From Imbroritus primus (lineage in GTDB: Bacteria; Pseudomonadota; Gammaproteobacteria; Burkholderiales; Burkholderiaceae), in assembly GCF_964332355.1 (NCBI RefSeq), contig NZ_OZ201293.1, forward strand, positions 2,542,001-2,606,000: a stretch of 64,000 nucleotides of DNA. Direction: 5' to 3'. Position numbers and translations under genes: made by a program. Shown in pieces: positions 33,461-41,667 of the stretch. How positions within the stretch are numbered: position 1 is the stretch's first letter; every line of letters starts with the position of its first letter. Under the pieces are notes generated by a model. That model was not told the DNA's origin. It was given only the letters and a program-made list of their open reading frames with translations, and ran no database searches.

Positions 33461-35143
33461 TCAGTTGGGTAGCGCCTTGTTGTCGCGCTGCTCCTCGCGG
33501 AACTGGCGTTCCAGTTGCGTGAGCCGCGCATCCACTTCCGAGAGCAGATAGAAATCGCCATCGCCCGCCTGCCGGGCGATGCGCAACTGCTGCACCGCCT
33601 CGTTCAGCGAACCTTCGAGCGCATAGCGCTCGGCCAGCGCCTGATGCTGCTGCACCCGCTTGCCTTGCGCGGCATACGCGCGCGCCAGCAGGTTCCACCA
33701 GATGGCCTGGCTGCGGTCGTCACGCGTCTTGCCGCGCAGGAACGTCACCGCCCGGTCCAGCCGCTGCGCGCCCAGCAGCGTCTCGCCATACGTCACCGCC
33801 GCAGCCCGCGACAGCGGATACACCTTGACCACCGCAGCCGACTGCGTCAGCGCCTCGTCCATGCGACCGCGTGCACGCATCAGCTCGATGGCGAGCAGAT
33901 CGAGGCTGAGGCTGCCCGAGGTCTGCGCCGGCAGGTTGCCATAGGCGCGCCGCGCTTCCTGGAGCGCCGCCTCGGCGGCATCGTAGCGGCCCAGCTGCTG
34001 TTCGGCGACGGCGATGCCGTACCACAGGCCGGCCACCTGTTCGGGACGCGCACCCTGCAGCGCCGTACGCATGCTGTCGCGCACGCTGGCCTGCCCATTC
34101 GGCGCGGTCTCCTGCAGCACCCGCGCGCGCGCCTTGGCGAACATGAACTCCGATGGCGTCGGCTGGCGGCGGTAGTTCAGGCCACGGATACGGTTCTCCA
34201 TGTCGGCGATCCGCTCGGTCGTTACCGGGTGCGTGCGCACATACGACGGCACCGACGATTCGCTGATGCTGGTGGCGCGCTGCATACGCCGGAAGAAATC
34301 GGCCGTGCCCTGCGGATCGAAACCGGCCGCGAGCATGATCTGGAAGCCGACGCGGTCGGCCTCGCGCTCGGCATCACGCGAGAATGACAACTGATTCTGC
34401 ACGGCCGCCGCCTGCCCGCCCAGGGCCAGCGCCTGCGCCGCATCGGGACTGGCCGAAGCAGCCAGCCCGGCGAGCAGCAGGCTGCCCAGGGCGATCCACA
34501 TCGACTGTTCCGACTTGCCAATGCCGCGCGCGATATGGCGCTGTGTGACGTGGCCGATTTCATGGCCAAGCACGGCAGCCAGTTCCGATTCCGTATCGGC
34601 GGCCGTCAGCAATCCGGAATGCACGCCGATATAGCCGCCCGGCAAGGCGAAGGCATTGATGGAACGGTCACGCACACCGAAAATCTCGAAGCCCGAGGCA
34701 AACGAACCGCCGCCGCCCGAGCCAGCCACGTGCTGCTTGCGCGCGGCTTCGATCAACCGGTAGCCGATTTCGTTGAGGTAATCCGTCAGCAGCGGATCCG
34801 ACATATAGGCAGGATCGCGCCGGATCTGCCGCATGATGCGGTCGCCAAGGCGGCGTTCCATGTCGGGCGACAACGAGGCAGTCGACGGATCGCCCAGATC
34901 CGGCAACTGGTTGCCGGGCTCGATGACGGTACTGTTGCGCAACCCGAACTCGGAAACCTGGCCAGCGCGCACGCTGCGTTCCAGGTTGCCCTGCACACGG
35001 TCGGCCGCACGGGCAGCGTCCTCGCTCATCGGCAAGGGCGCACCCTGGGCGTGCGAGGTGGTGCACAGAACCATCAGCAGTGCCGCCGCCAGTGGCCGGC
35101 GCGGCATGGACAGGGCAGGAAAAGGAGATCGGAAGACGCGCAT
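33461..35143 (-). CDS. BepA-like periplasmic M48 metalloprotease with TPR tail
   Basis: This is a 560-residue protein with a signal peptide (cleavage near SHAQ|GAP). The M48 zinc domain has HEIGH at 194-198, with the third ligand in SRDAEREADRVG. A C-terminal half of TPR-like helices follows. The architecture is that of BepA/YfgC, a periplasmic chaperone-protease that helps or removes LptD and other outer-membrane proteins. lptD and surA are in the same window. ATG 35107 (MPRRPLAAALLM) is an alternative start and would fit better with the sigma-E-like promoter seen upstream. Confidence 0.9.
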   Translation of the reverse strand: MRVFRSPFPALSMPRRPLAAALLMVLCTTSHAQGAPLPMSEDAARAADRVQGNLERSVRAGQVSEFGLRNSTVIEPGNQLPDLGDPSTASLSPDMERRLGDRIMRQIRRDPAYMSDPLLTDYLNEIGYRLIEAARKQHVAGSGGGGSFASGFEIFGVRDRSINAFALPGGYIGVHSGLLTAADTESELAAVLGHEIGHVTQRHIARGIGKSEQSMWIALGSLLLAGLAASASPDAAQALALGGQAAAVQNQLSFSRDAEREADRVGFQIMLAAGFDPQGTADFFRRMQRATSISESSVPSYVRTHPVTTERIADMENRIRGLNYRRQPTPSEFMFAKARARVLQETAPNGQASVRDSMRTALQGARPEQVAGLWYGIAVAEQQLGRYDAAEAALQEARRAYGNLPAQTSGSLSLDLLAIELMRARGRMDEALTQSAAVVKVYPLSRAAAVTYGETLLGAQRLDRAVTFLRGKTRDDRSQAIWWNLLARAYAAQGKRVQQHQALAERYALEGSLNEAVQQLRIARQAGDGDFYLLSEVDARLTQLERQFREEQRDNKALPN

Positions 35144-35148
35144 GTTGC

Positions 35149-35176
35149 TATGATAGCGTTCTCTGCCAACCGTTCC
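35149..35176 (-). promoter_or_regulatory. Candidate sigma-E type promoter of the BepA-like gene
   Basis: On the minus strand, GGAACGG (35170-35176) and TCATA (35149-35153) are separated by 16 bases. They resemble the RpoE elements GGAACTT and TCTGA. E. coli bepA is RpoE-dependent, which makes the match more interesting. The implied start falls on the ATG at 35143. The 11-base inverted repeat GCTAT-G-ATAGC (35147-35157) overlaps the -10. Confidence 0.35.
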
Positions 35177-35249
35177 CGGCTGCAGGTGTAACCGCATATC
35201 TGACGGCTTGCAGCAGCCCGTGGAACCCGACTCGAAGCGACTCAAGCAC

Positions 35250-35729
35250 ATGACCGGATTGACCCATTTTGACCACGCCGGACAAGCCCATATGGTGGAT
35301 GTCGGCGCCAAGGATGTCACGCATCGCGTGGCCGTGGCCAGCGGCACGATCCGCATGTTGCCGTCCACCTTTGCCCTGGTGCGCGACGGCACCGCCAAGA
35401 AAGGCGACGTACTCGGCATCGCCCGCATCGCTGCCATCCAGGGCGCCAAGCGCACTTCGGAACTGATTCCCCTGTGCCATCCGCTGGCGCTCACGCGCGT
35501 GACCGCCGAGTTTGCGCTCGACGAAGGCAACGCCACCGTGACCTGCACCGTGCAAGCCGAGACGCGCGGCCAGACCGGTGTGGAAATGGAAGCGCTGACG
35601 GCCGTGCAGGTCGGCCTGCTGACAATCTACGATATGTGCAAGGCTGTCGATCGCGGCATGGTGATCAGCGACGTGCGGTTGCTGGAGAAACATGGTGGCA
35701 AGTCGGGGGACTGGCACGCCAATGCCTGA
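35250..35729 (+). CDS. moaC: Cyclic pyranopterin monophosphate synthase MoaC
   Basis: MoaC works with MoaA in the first stage of molybdenum cofactor synthesis. It has 159 residues from ATG 35250. Motifs are MVDVGAKDVTHRVAVASG, KRTSELIPLCHPLALT, the active-site GVEMEALTAV, and DMCKAVDRGM with the catalytic Asp and Lys. The end EKHGGKSG is typical. The frame can be extended 14 codons without an ATG; that part is not family-like. It is divergent from the M48 gene. Confidence 0.95.
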   Translation: MTGLTHFDHAGQAHMVDVGAKDVTHRVAVASGTIRMLPSTFALVRDGTAKKGDVLGIARIAAIQGAKRTSELIPLCHPLALTRVTAEFALDEGNATVTCTVQAETRGQTGVEMEALTAVQVGLLTIYDMCKAVDRGMVISDVRLLEKHGGKSGDWHANA

Positions 35730-36204
35730 ACCCATGGCGGCGGCCCATGCAAAAGCTGCCGCCGTCCATCTCCTTGCCGGTTTTCACGCGCTCCACCGAA
35801 CCATCCCAAAAGCGGCGCGTGACAGCGATGGGCTCAGCTCCATCGCGCGTCCAGAACCCCTACGTCACACTCCGCCCTCGCCCATATCCGGTCGATACCC
35901 ACACCGCGCCCCGGTGAAAGGCGTCCGGGCCAGTTACTCCCACCCGCCACCATCATCAAAACGGTACGCCAGGCATTGCCTTGCGTGAACACGGTATGAC
36001 CCTCTGGACGGAAACCGATGACCAAGGCGCTCTCCGCCATCTCTCAAGCCATTTCGTATCATTTTTCTGCCTTTCAAATATTATTTTTTCTGTTTTTCAT
36101 CATTGAAACAGCATAAATAAAAGAAAACGGAACATTTAATCCCGTTTTTAAATATAATCCCCCCTTCCGTACCAAGAAGTTCTGTCGTTCGTGGAGATCC
36201 AGAC
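35730..36204. other. 475-base gap without a recognisable gene; AT-rich second half
   Basis: The first part (35730-36040) has ordinary G+C but no convincing frame; the short open frames lack ribosome sites and family sequence. From about 36045 to 36165 the sequence becomes very AT-rich, with long T and A runs, unlike anything else in the window. This part probably holds the promoter and upstream element of the Bug-receptor gene. A TATAAT lies at 36153-36158 with a poor -35 (GGAACA, 36129-36134). No tRNA or inverted-repeat ends were seen. Confidence 0.5.
36129..36158 (+). promoter_or_regulatory. Candidate promoter of the Bug-receptor/aldolase operon
   Basis: A perfect TATAAT (36153-36158) follows 18 bases after GGAACA (36129-36134). 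The -35 is poor, but the A/T-rich tract immediately upstream could act as an UP element. A start near 36165 leaves about 40 bases of leader with GGAGA at 36193-36197. Confidence 0.45.
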
Positions 36205-37176
36205 GTGAAACAACAATACAAACTGCTCGCCGCCACCCTGCTCAGCGCCGCCACCTTCAACGTGGCGGCTGATCCGGCTTATCCGTCCCGCCCCATTACT
36301 CTGATCGTGCCGTTCGGCGCGGGCGGTGCCTTCGACGTGGTGGCCCGCATGACGGCCAAGCAGGTCGGTGAAGAACTGAAGCAATCGGTCGTGGTGGAAA
36401 ACAAACCCGGCGCGGGCGGCACGCTCGGCGGCAAGCTGGTCGCCAATGCCAAGGCGGATGGCTACACGCTGCTGTTCTCCGGCACCGGCCCGATCTCGAT
36501 TGCGCCGGCCGTGTACAAGAACCTCGGCTACAGCCCGGCCAAGGCGCTGGCGCCGGTGGTGCAGCTGACCTCGTCGCCGCTGATCCTGGCGGCCTCGGAC
36601 AAGTTTCAGGGCAAGACGGTGCAGGACTTCGTGGCCCAGCTGAAGGCCTCGCCGGGCAAGTACAACTACGCGTCCTCGGGTAACGGCACGATCGTCCACC
36701 TGGCCGGCGAATACTTCAAGACGCAGACCAAGACCGACGCCGTGCACATTCCGTTCGGCGGTGGCGCGCAGGTCGCGACCTCCCTGCTGGCCGGCGAAAC
36801 GCTGTTCTCGATCACCAATATCCCGAACGTGCGCAGCCACATCGAGGCCGGCAAGCTGCGCGGTCTGGCGACCACTGCCGCAAAGCGCTCGAGCGCCTTC
36901 CCCAACCTGCCGACCATGCGCGAGTCGGGCTACCCGCAATTCGACCTGACCGGCTGGATCGGTATCTTCGCGCCGGCCGGCACGCCGGCAGCCATCGTCG
37001 AAAAGCTGAACGCCGCTTATGTGAAGGCCATGCAGGATCCGGAACTGAAGAAGCGCCTGGTCGAACAGGGTGACGAAGTCGCCACCGGCTCGGTGGCTGC
37101 CTTCACCTCCTTCGTGGCGAAGAGCGACGAGCAGTGGAGCAAGATCGCCACCTCGGCCAATGTCAAGATCGACTGA
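36205..37176 (+). CDS. Bug family (TctC-like) periplasmic tripartite tricarboxylate receptor
   Basis: This is a periplasmic solute-binding protein of 323 residues starting at GTG 36205 with GGAGA upstream. The signal peptide is about residues 1-22 (NVAA|DPA). The mature start AYPSRPITLIVPFGAGGAFD and the ligand loop NKPGAGGTLGG are the Bug signatures, and the C-terminal KKRLVEQG fits the family. Bug receptors are greatly expanded in Bordetella, Cupriavidus and relatives, many without a dedicated TctAB permease; none is adjacent. The ligand is probably a carboxylate but cannot be named. The downstream aldolase shares the operon and may act on the same substrate class. Confidence 0.92.
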   Translation: MKQQYKLLAATLLSAATFNVAADPAYPSRPITLIVPFGAGGAFDVVARMTAKQVGEELKQSVVVENKPGAGGTLGGKLVANAKADGYTLLFSGTGPISIAPAVYKNLGYSPAKALAPVVQLTSSPLILAASDKFQGKTVQDFVAQLKASPGKYNYASSGNGTIVHLAGEYFKTQTKTDAVHIPFGGGAQVATSLLAGETLFSITNIPNVRSHIEAGKLRGLATTAAKRSSAFPNLPTMRESGYPQFDLTGWIGIFAPAGTPAAIVEKLNAAYVKAMQDPELKKRLVEQGDEVATGSVAAFTSFVAKSDEQWSKIATSANVKID

Positions 37177-37183
37177 GGCAACC

Positions 37184-37957
37184 ATGGTCTGCAAAATCAG
37201 TGACCTGCGCGCGCGCATGCGCGCCAACCAGCGCCTGATCGGGCTGTGGTGCTCGCTCGGCTCGGCGACGGCGGTGGAAGCCCTATCGACGATTCCCTAC
37301 GACTGGTTCCTGCTCGACATGGAACATTCGCCCAACGAGCTGGGCGACATCATCGACCAGATGCGCGTGCTGGACTCCAGCAGCGTCGCGCCCGTGGTGC
37401 GCCCGCCGTGCAACGACCGGGTGCTGATCAAGCGCATGCTCGACGCCGGGGTGAAGAACTTCCTGTTCCCGTACGTGCAGAGCGTGGAAGAAGCGCGCGA
37501 GATCGTGCGTGCCACGCGCTACCCGCCGGCCGGTGTGCGCGGCGTGTCGGTGGCGGGCCGTGCCGCCTGGCATGGCGCACGTCCGAACTACCTGCAGGAA
37601 GCCGGTGACGAGATCGCCATCGGCATCCAGATCGAGACGCTGGAAGCCTTTGCCGCCATCCCCGGTATCGCGGCGCTGCCGGAAGTCGACATGCTGTTCT
37701 TCGGCCCGGCCGACCTCTCGGCCGATATGGGCATGCTGGGGCAGGCCGATCATCCGGAGGTACGGGCCCAGATCGTCCGCGGCATCGAGCAGGTCAGGAC
37801 ACACGGCAAGATGGCCGGCGTACTGGCCCCCAACCTCGAGGCTGCTGGTGTTTATGCCCAAGCCGGCGCGCAATTCATCGGCATCGGCAGCGACCTGGGC
37901 AGCCTGCGCGCCCAGGCGCAGAACCTGCTGAACGCGGCCGGGCAGTTTACGGCCTGA
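37184..37957 (+). CDS. HpcH/HpaI family aldolase
   Basis: This is a class II pyruvate aldolase of the HpaI/RhmA type, 257 residues. Residues expected for the metal and substrate site are visible in DMEHSPNE, VRPPCNDRVLIKRMLD, GIQIETLEAF (metal Glu) and FFGPADLSADMG (metal Asp). The family cleaves 4-hydroxy-2-oxo acids to pyruvate plus an aldehyde. The substrate is unknown; the pairing with a carboxylate receptor suggests catabolism of an imported 2-oxo or sugar acid. It begins 7 bases after the receptor gene. Confidence 0.92.
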   Translation: MVCKISDLRARMRANQRLIGLWCSLGSATAVEALSTIPYDWFLLDMEHSPNELGDIIDQMRVLDSSSVAPVVRPPCNDRVLIKRMLDAGVKNFLFPYVQSVEEAREIVRATRYPPAGVRGVSVAGRAAWHGARPNYLQEAGDEIAIGIQIETLEAFAAIPGIAALPEVDMLFFGPADLSADMGMLGQADHPEVRAQIVRGIEQVRTHGKMAGVLAPNLEAAGVYAQAGAQFIGIGSDLGSLRAQAQNLLNAAGQFTA

Positions 37958-37967
37958 TTGCCGACCA

Positions 37968-37997
37968 GGAGGGTCCGCCCGTCCGCGGGCGCCCTCC
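37968..37997 (+). terminator. Strong GC-rich hairpin after the aldolase gene
   Basis: GGAGGG and CGCCCG (with a 2-base bulge between them) pair with CGGGCG and CCCTCC around a TCCG tetraloop. This gives 12 base pairs, starting 10 bases after the stop. There is no U-tract, so it is a probable but not canonical terminator. The rest of the gap to 38118 has no gene. Confidence 0.5.
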
Positions 37998-38118
37998 GGT
38001 CCGCCCTCCACAACGTCACAATCCCCACCAGGCAAGGCTCTGCCGCGTCCCGGAAGCGTCAGGAAATTGGTGTATCCTTGGTGGTGTGTGTAACAACGAC
38101 GCGACGCGCACGCGCGCC

Positions 38119-39000
38119 ATGAACGACTCATATCCCAGTCCGAAGTTTTCCGCGAAACTAGCTGATAAACCCCGCACCCTGCTGGAACGCCTGACCGACC
38201 TGATCTCGCCGGAGCCCGAATCGCGGGACGAACTGCTCGAGATCCTCCAGGACGCCCATGCCCGCCACCTGATCGACGCCGAATCGCTTTCCATGATCGA
38301 AGGCGTGTTCGAGGTTTCCGATCTGTGCGCCCGCGACATCATGGTGCCACGCGCCCAGATGGACGCGATCAACGTGACCGATACGCCGGAAACGTTCATT
38401 CCCTTTGTGCAGCTCACGGCGCACTCGCGCTTTCCCGTCTACGAAGACAGCCGTGACAACATCATCGGCGTGCTGCTCGCCAAGGACCTGCTGCGCTACT
38501 TCACCGATACCGATTTCAACCTGCGCCAGCTACTGCGTCCGGCGGTGTTTATTCCCGAGTCGAAACGCCTCAACATCCTGCTGCGCGAGTTCCGCGTGAA
38601 CCGCAACCACATTGCCATCGTAGTCGACGAATACGGTGGCGTGGCGGGCCTCGTGACCATCGAGGACGTGCTTGAGCAGATCGTGGGCGATATCGAGGAC
38701 GAATACGACTTCGACGACACCGGCGACAACATCATCCCGTCACAGGATGGCAGCTTCCGCGTACGCGGCCTGACCGAGATCGAACAGTTCAACGAGACGC
38801 TGGGCACGCAGTTCTCCGACGAAGAGGTGGATACCGTCGGGGGACTGGTTTCCAGCACCCTGGGCCGCGTGCCGACGCGCGGCGAAAAAGTCGAGATCGA
38901 AGGCGTGCAGTTCGAAGTGGTGCGCGCCGACGCCCGCCAGGTGCATGTCCTGGTCGCGCGCAAACTCCCGCCAGTCCTCCACGACAGCGCGGTGGCATGA
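38119..39000 (+). CDS. corC: HlyC/CorC family transporter-associated CBS protein (YbeX/CorC)
   Basis: This is a cytoplasmic protein of 293 residues with two CBS domains (from MVPRAQMDAI to LRPAVFIPESK and onward). A C-terminal CorC/HlyC domain follows (FDDTGDNIIPSQDGSFRVRG). Members influence Mg2+/Co2+ efflux and, in E. coli, ribosome maturation. ATG 38119 is chosen; a GTG at 38086 would add 11 residues. It overlaps lnt by four bases (ATGA), the same pairing as ybeX-lnt in enterobacteria. Confidence 0.93.
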   Translation: MNDSYPSPKFSAKLADKPRTLLERLTDLISPEPESRDELLEILQDAHARHLIDAESLSMIEGVFEVSDLCARDIMVPRAQMDAINVTDTPETFIPFVQLTAHSRFPVYEDSRDNIIGVLLAKDLLRYFTDTDFNLRQLLRPAVFIPESKRLNILLREFRVNRNHIAIVVDEYGGVAGLVTIEDVLEQIVGDIEDEYDFDDTGDNIIPSQDGSFRVRGLTEIEQFNETLGTQFSDEEVDTVGGLVSSTLGRVPTRGEKVEIEGVQFEVVRADARQVHVLVARKLPPVLHDSAVA

Positions 39001-40562
39001 CCGCCACGCCGCTGACTGCACCGCTGCCCGCGCTTGGCTTGACGCATCCACGGCGCGCCCTGCCGCTTGCTGCGGTGTTCGGGGTGATGCAGACGCAATC
39101 GTTCGCCCCCACCGGCTGGTGGTGGATGCAACTCCTCGCGCTGACCGGCCTGGTGGTCCTGCTGCGCGCCAGCCGCTCGACCCGCATGGCCGCGCTCACC
39201 GGCGCCATGTTCGGCCTCGGGTGGTTTCTCTCCGGCATCTGGTGGCTGTACATCAGCATGCACACCTACGGCGGCATGCCGGCCTGGATGGCGGCGCTGG
39301 CGGTGGTGCTGTTCTCGCTCTACCTGTCGCTCTACCCCATGCTGGCCAGCGCGGCCTGGTACCGCCTGACGCGCCATGCGCCGGACGCGCGCTGGACGCC
39401 GCTGCTGTTTGCCGCGCTGTGGCTGCTGAGCGAGTGGCTGCGCGGCGTGGTATTCACCGGTTTTCCGTGGCTGGCGAGCGGTTATCCGCATACCACCGGC
39501 CCGCTCGGCGGCTATGCCCCACTGGTCGGCATGTACGGGATTGCCGGTCTCGCGGCGCTGATGGCGGCCGTGATTGCACGCGCCACCTGGTACCGTACCG
39601 GCTCGGTCCTGCGCCGCGCGCTGCTGGTCGCCGTGGTGCTCGGCGCCGGCTGGGGCCTGCGCCAGATCCCGTGGACCGAACCGGCCGGCAAGCCGATTGC
39701 CGTACGCCTGCTGCAAGGCAACGTGCCGCAGAACATCAAGTTCGAACCGGTGGGCGTCGAAGCATCGCTCGATCTCTACCGCGACATGATTACTGCGGCG
39801 CCGGCCGACCTGATCGTCACGCCGGAAACCGCCTTTCCGATTCTCGTGCAGCAGATGCCCGAGCCATTGGCGCATGAACTGCGTACGTTCGCGGACACCT
39901 CCGGCAGCACGCTGCTGCTCGGCATGGCGGGGGCGGACTCACCGGTGGATTTCACCAATAGCGTATTCGGCGTATCGCCGGGTGTCGCCGGTGTCTACCG
40001 CTACGACAAGCACCACCTGGTGCCCTTCGGCGAGTTCATCCCTTTCGGCTTCCGCTGGTTCGTGGACATGATGCACATGCCGCTCGGCGATTTCCGTCGT
40101 GGCGGGCCGGCGCAACCAGCGCTGGACGTGCGTGGGGTACGCGTCGCACCGAACGTCTGCTACGAAGATCTGTTCGGCGAGGAAATCGCCCTGTCGCTGC
40201 GCCATCAGCCGCAACCGGCGAATGTGCTGGTGAACGTCACCAATCTGGCGTGGTTCGGCGACACCATCGCCCTCGACCAGCACCTGCAGATCTCGCAGAT
40301 GCGCGCGCTCGAGAGCGGCCGGCCGATGCTGCGCGCCACCAATACCGGTGCCACCGCGCTGGTCACCGCCGACGGCACGATTGCGGCCCGGCTGCCGCAT
40401 CTCACGCGCGATGCGCTCACGGTGCAGGTGCAGGGCATGCAGGGCCTCACGCCCTATGTGCGCACCGGCAACAGCGTGGTGCTCGGCGCGGCGCTGCTGG
40501 TTCTGCTCGGAGCCCTGGGGCACGCCCTGCGGAATTCCCGAGACGGCGCCAAAAACCGTTAA
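38997..40562 (+). CDS. lnt: Apolipoprotein N-acyltransferase
   Basis: Lnt adds the third acyl chain to lipoproteins at the periplasmic face of the inner membrane. It has 521 residues: about six N-terminal membrane helices, then a nitrilase-type periplasmic domain with triad Glu277 (VTPETAFP), Lys338 (YDKHHLVPFGE) and Cys388 (NVCYEDLF), and a last helix near 500. All key residues are present. Its lipoprotein clients in this window include the propeptide-like protein at 6445 and perhaps the protein at 41664. Confidence 0.96.
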   Translation: MTATPLTAPLPALGLTHPRRALPLAAVFGVMQTQSFAPTGWWWMQLLALTGLVVLLRASRSTRMAALTGAMFGLGWFLSGIWWLYISMHTYGGMPAWMAALAVVLFSLYLSLYPMLASAAWYRLTRHAPDARWTPLLFAALWLLSEWLRGVVFTGFPWLASGYPHTTGPLGGYAPLVGMYGIAGLAALMAAVIARATWYRTGSVLRRALLVAVVLGAGWGLRQIPWTEPAGKPIAVRLLQGNVPQNIKFEPVGVEASLDLYRDMITAAPADLIVTPETAFPILVQQMPEPLAHELRTFADTSGSTLLLGMAGADSPVDFTNSVFGVSPGVAGVYRYDKHHLVPFGEFIPFGFRWFVDMMHMPLGDFRRGGPAQPALDVRGVRVAPNVCYEDLFGEEIALSLRHQPQPANVLVNVTNLAWFGDTIALDQHLQISQMRALESGRPMLRATNTGATALVTADGTIAARLPHLTRDALTVQVQGMQGLTPYVRTGNSVVLGAALLVLLGALGHALRNSRDGAKNR

Positions 40563-40627
40563 AATCACGGGTTAGGCCGCATCCCGGCCGCTCAGGCTGC
40601 CCGCCCTGCGTGGCAGCTGCTGAAAAC

Positions 40628-40702
40628 ATGCTCCGTCGCGCCGCCGCGCGGCGGGCCGCCCTGCTGCTCCAACTGTCTTACCTGGCCGATCGCGTATGCT
40701 GA
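40628..40702 (+). CDS. Possible 24-residue upstream ORF of glyQ
   Basis: ATG 40628 opens a 24-residue frame (MLRRAAARRAALLLQLSYLADRVC) that ends 7 bases inside glyQ, an arrangement that could couple translation. It contains no Gly codons, so it is not a Gly-sensing leader. A 14-base GC palindrome (40641-40654) lies within it. Without conservation data it may be chance. Confidence 0.2.
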   Translation: MLRRAAARRAALLLQLSYLADRVC

Positions 40703-41667
40703 CTTTTCAACAGATGATTCTTACCCTCCAGTCGTACTGGGACCGGCAAGGCTGCGCCCTGCTGCAACCGATCGACCTGGAAGTCGGCGCCGGCACGTCC
40801 CATGTGCACACCTTCCTGCGCGCCATCGGCCCGGAACCGTGGCGCGCGGCCTACGTGCAGCCTTCGCGCCGGCCCAAGGACGGCCGCTACGGCGAGAACC
40901 CGAACCGCATGCAGCACTACTACCAGTACCAGGTGGTGATGAAGCCCGCGCCGGAAAACATCCTGGAGCTGTATCTCGGCTCGCTCGAGGCGCTCGGCTT
41001 CGACCTCAAGCAGAACGACGTGCGCTTCGTCGAGGACGACTGGGAAAACCCCACGCTCGGCGCCTGGGGCCTGGGATGGGAAGTCTGGCTGAACGGCATG
41101 GAAGTGACGCAGTTCACCTACTTCCAGCAGGTCGGCGGCATCGACTGCAAACCCGTGACCGGCGAAATCACCTACGGCATCGAACGGCTCGCCATGTACC
41201 TGCAGAAGGTCGAGAATGTGTATGACCTGGTCTGGTCGGAGTGGGAAGAGCCGGGCCCCGACGGTCCGGTCAAGCGCCGCCTGACGTATGGCGACGTGTA
41301 CCACCAGAACGAAGTCGAGCAGTCGACCTACAACTTCGAACAGAGCAACACCGACATCCTGTTCCGCCACTTTGCCGAGCACGAGTCGGAAGCGCGTCGC
41401 CTGATGGGCGGCGACGCCGCGCCGGAAGACGCCGCCGCTGTCGCGAAACTGGCGCTGCCGGCCTACGAACAGGTCCTGAAGGCCGCGCATACCTTCAACC
41501 TGCTCGATGCCCGTGGCGCCATCTCGGTCACAGAACGGGCCGCCTATATCGGCCGCATCCGTAACCTTTCGCGCATGGTGGCGCAGGCCTTCTACGAATC
41601 GCGCGAGCGGCTCGGCTTTCCGATGTGCCACACCCCGGCTGCCCGCCGCGCCGAGGCGGCCGCATGA
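40696..41667 (+). CDS. glyQ: Glycyl-tRNA synthetase alpha subunit
   Basis: This is the catalytic-core subunit of the bacterial (alpha2beta2) glycyl-tRNA synthetase, 323 residues. The start MLTFQQMILTLQSYWDRQGC, the motif YVQPSRRPKDGRYGENPNR and EVTQFTYFQQVGG are diagnostic. Length and motifs are normal. The unknown lipoprotein-like gene begins inside its stop codon, and glyS follows that. Confidence 0.97.
   Translation: MLTFQQMILTLQSYWDRQGCALLQPIDLEVGAGTSHVHTFLRAIGPEPWRAAYVQPSRRPKDGRYGENPNRMQHYYQYQVVMKPAPENILELYLGSLEALGFDLKQNDVRFVEDDWENPTLGAWGLGWEVWLNGMEVTQFTYFQQVGGIDCKPVTGEITYGIERLAMYLQKVENVYDLVWSEWEEPGPDGPVKRRLTYGDVYHQNEVEQSTYNFEQSNTDILFRHFAEHESEARRLMGGDAAPEDAAAVAKLALPAYEQVLKAAHTFNLLDARGAISVTERAAYIGRIRNLSRMVAQAFYESRERLGFPMCHTPAARRAEAAA

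Noticed and set aside
35712..35725. Sigma-54-like TGGCAC and TGC spacing at the end of moaC
   Set aside because: The -12 element is imperfect, it lies inside coding sequence, and the next gene starts nearly 500 bases away.
38086..38118. GTG start 11 codons upstream for corC
   Set aside because: The added residues (MCNNDATRTRA) look unlike the family start, and ATG 38119 begins at normal family length.
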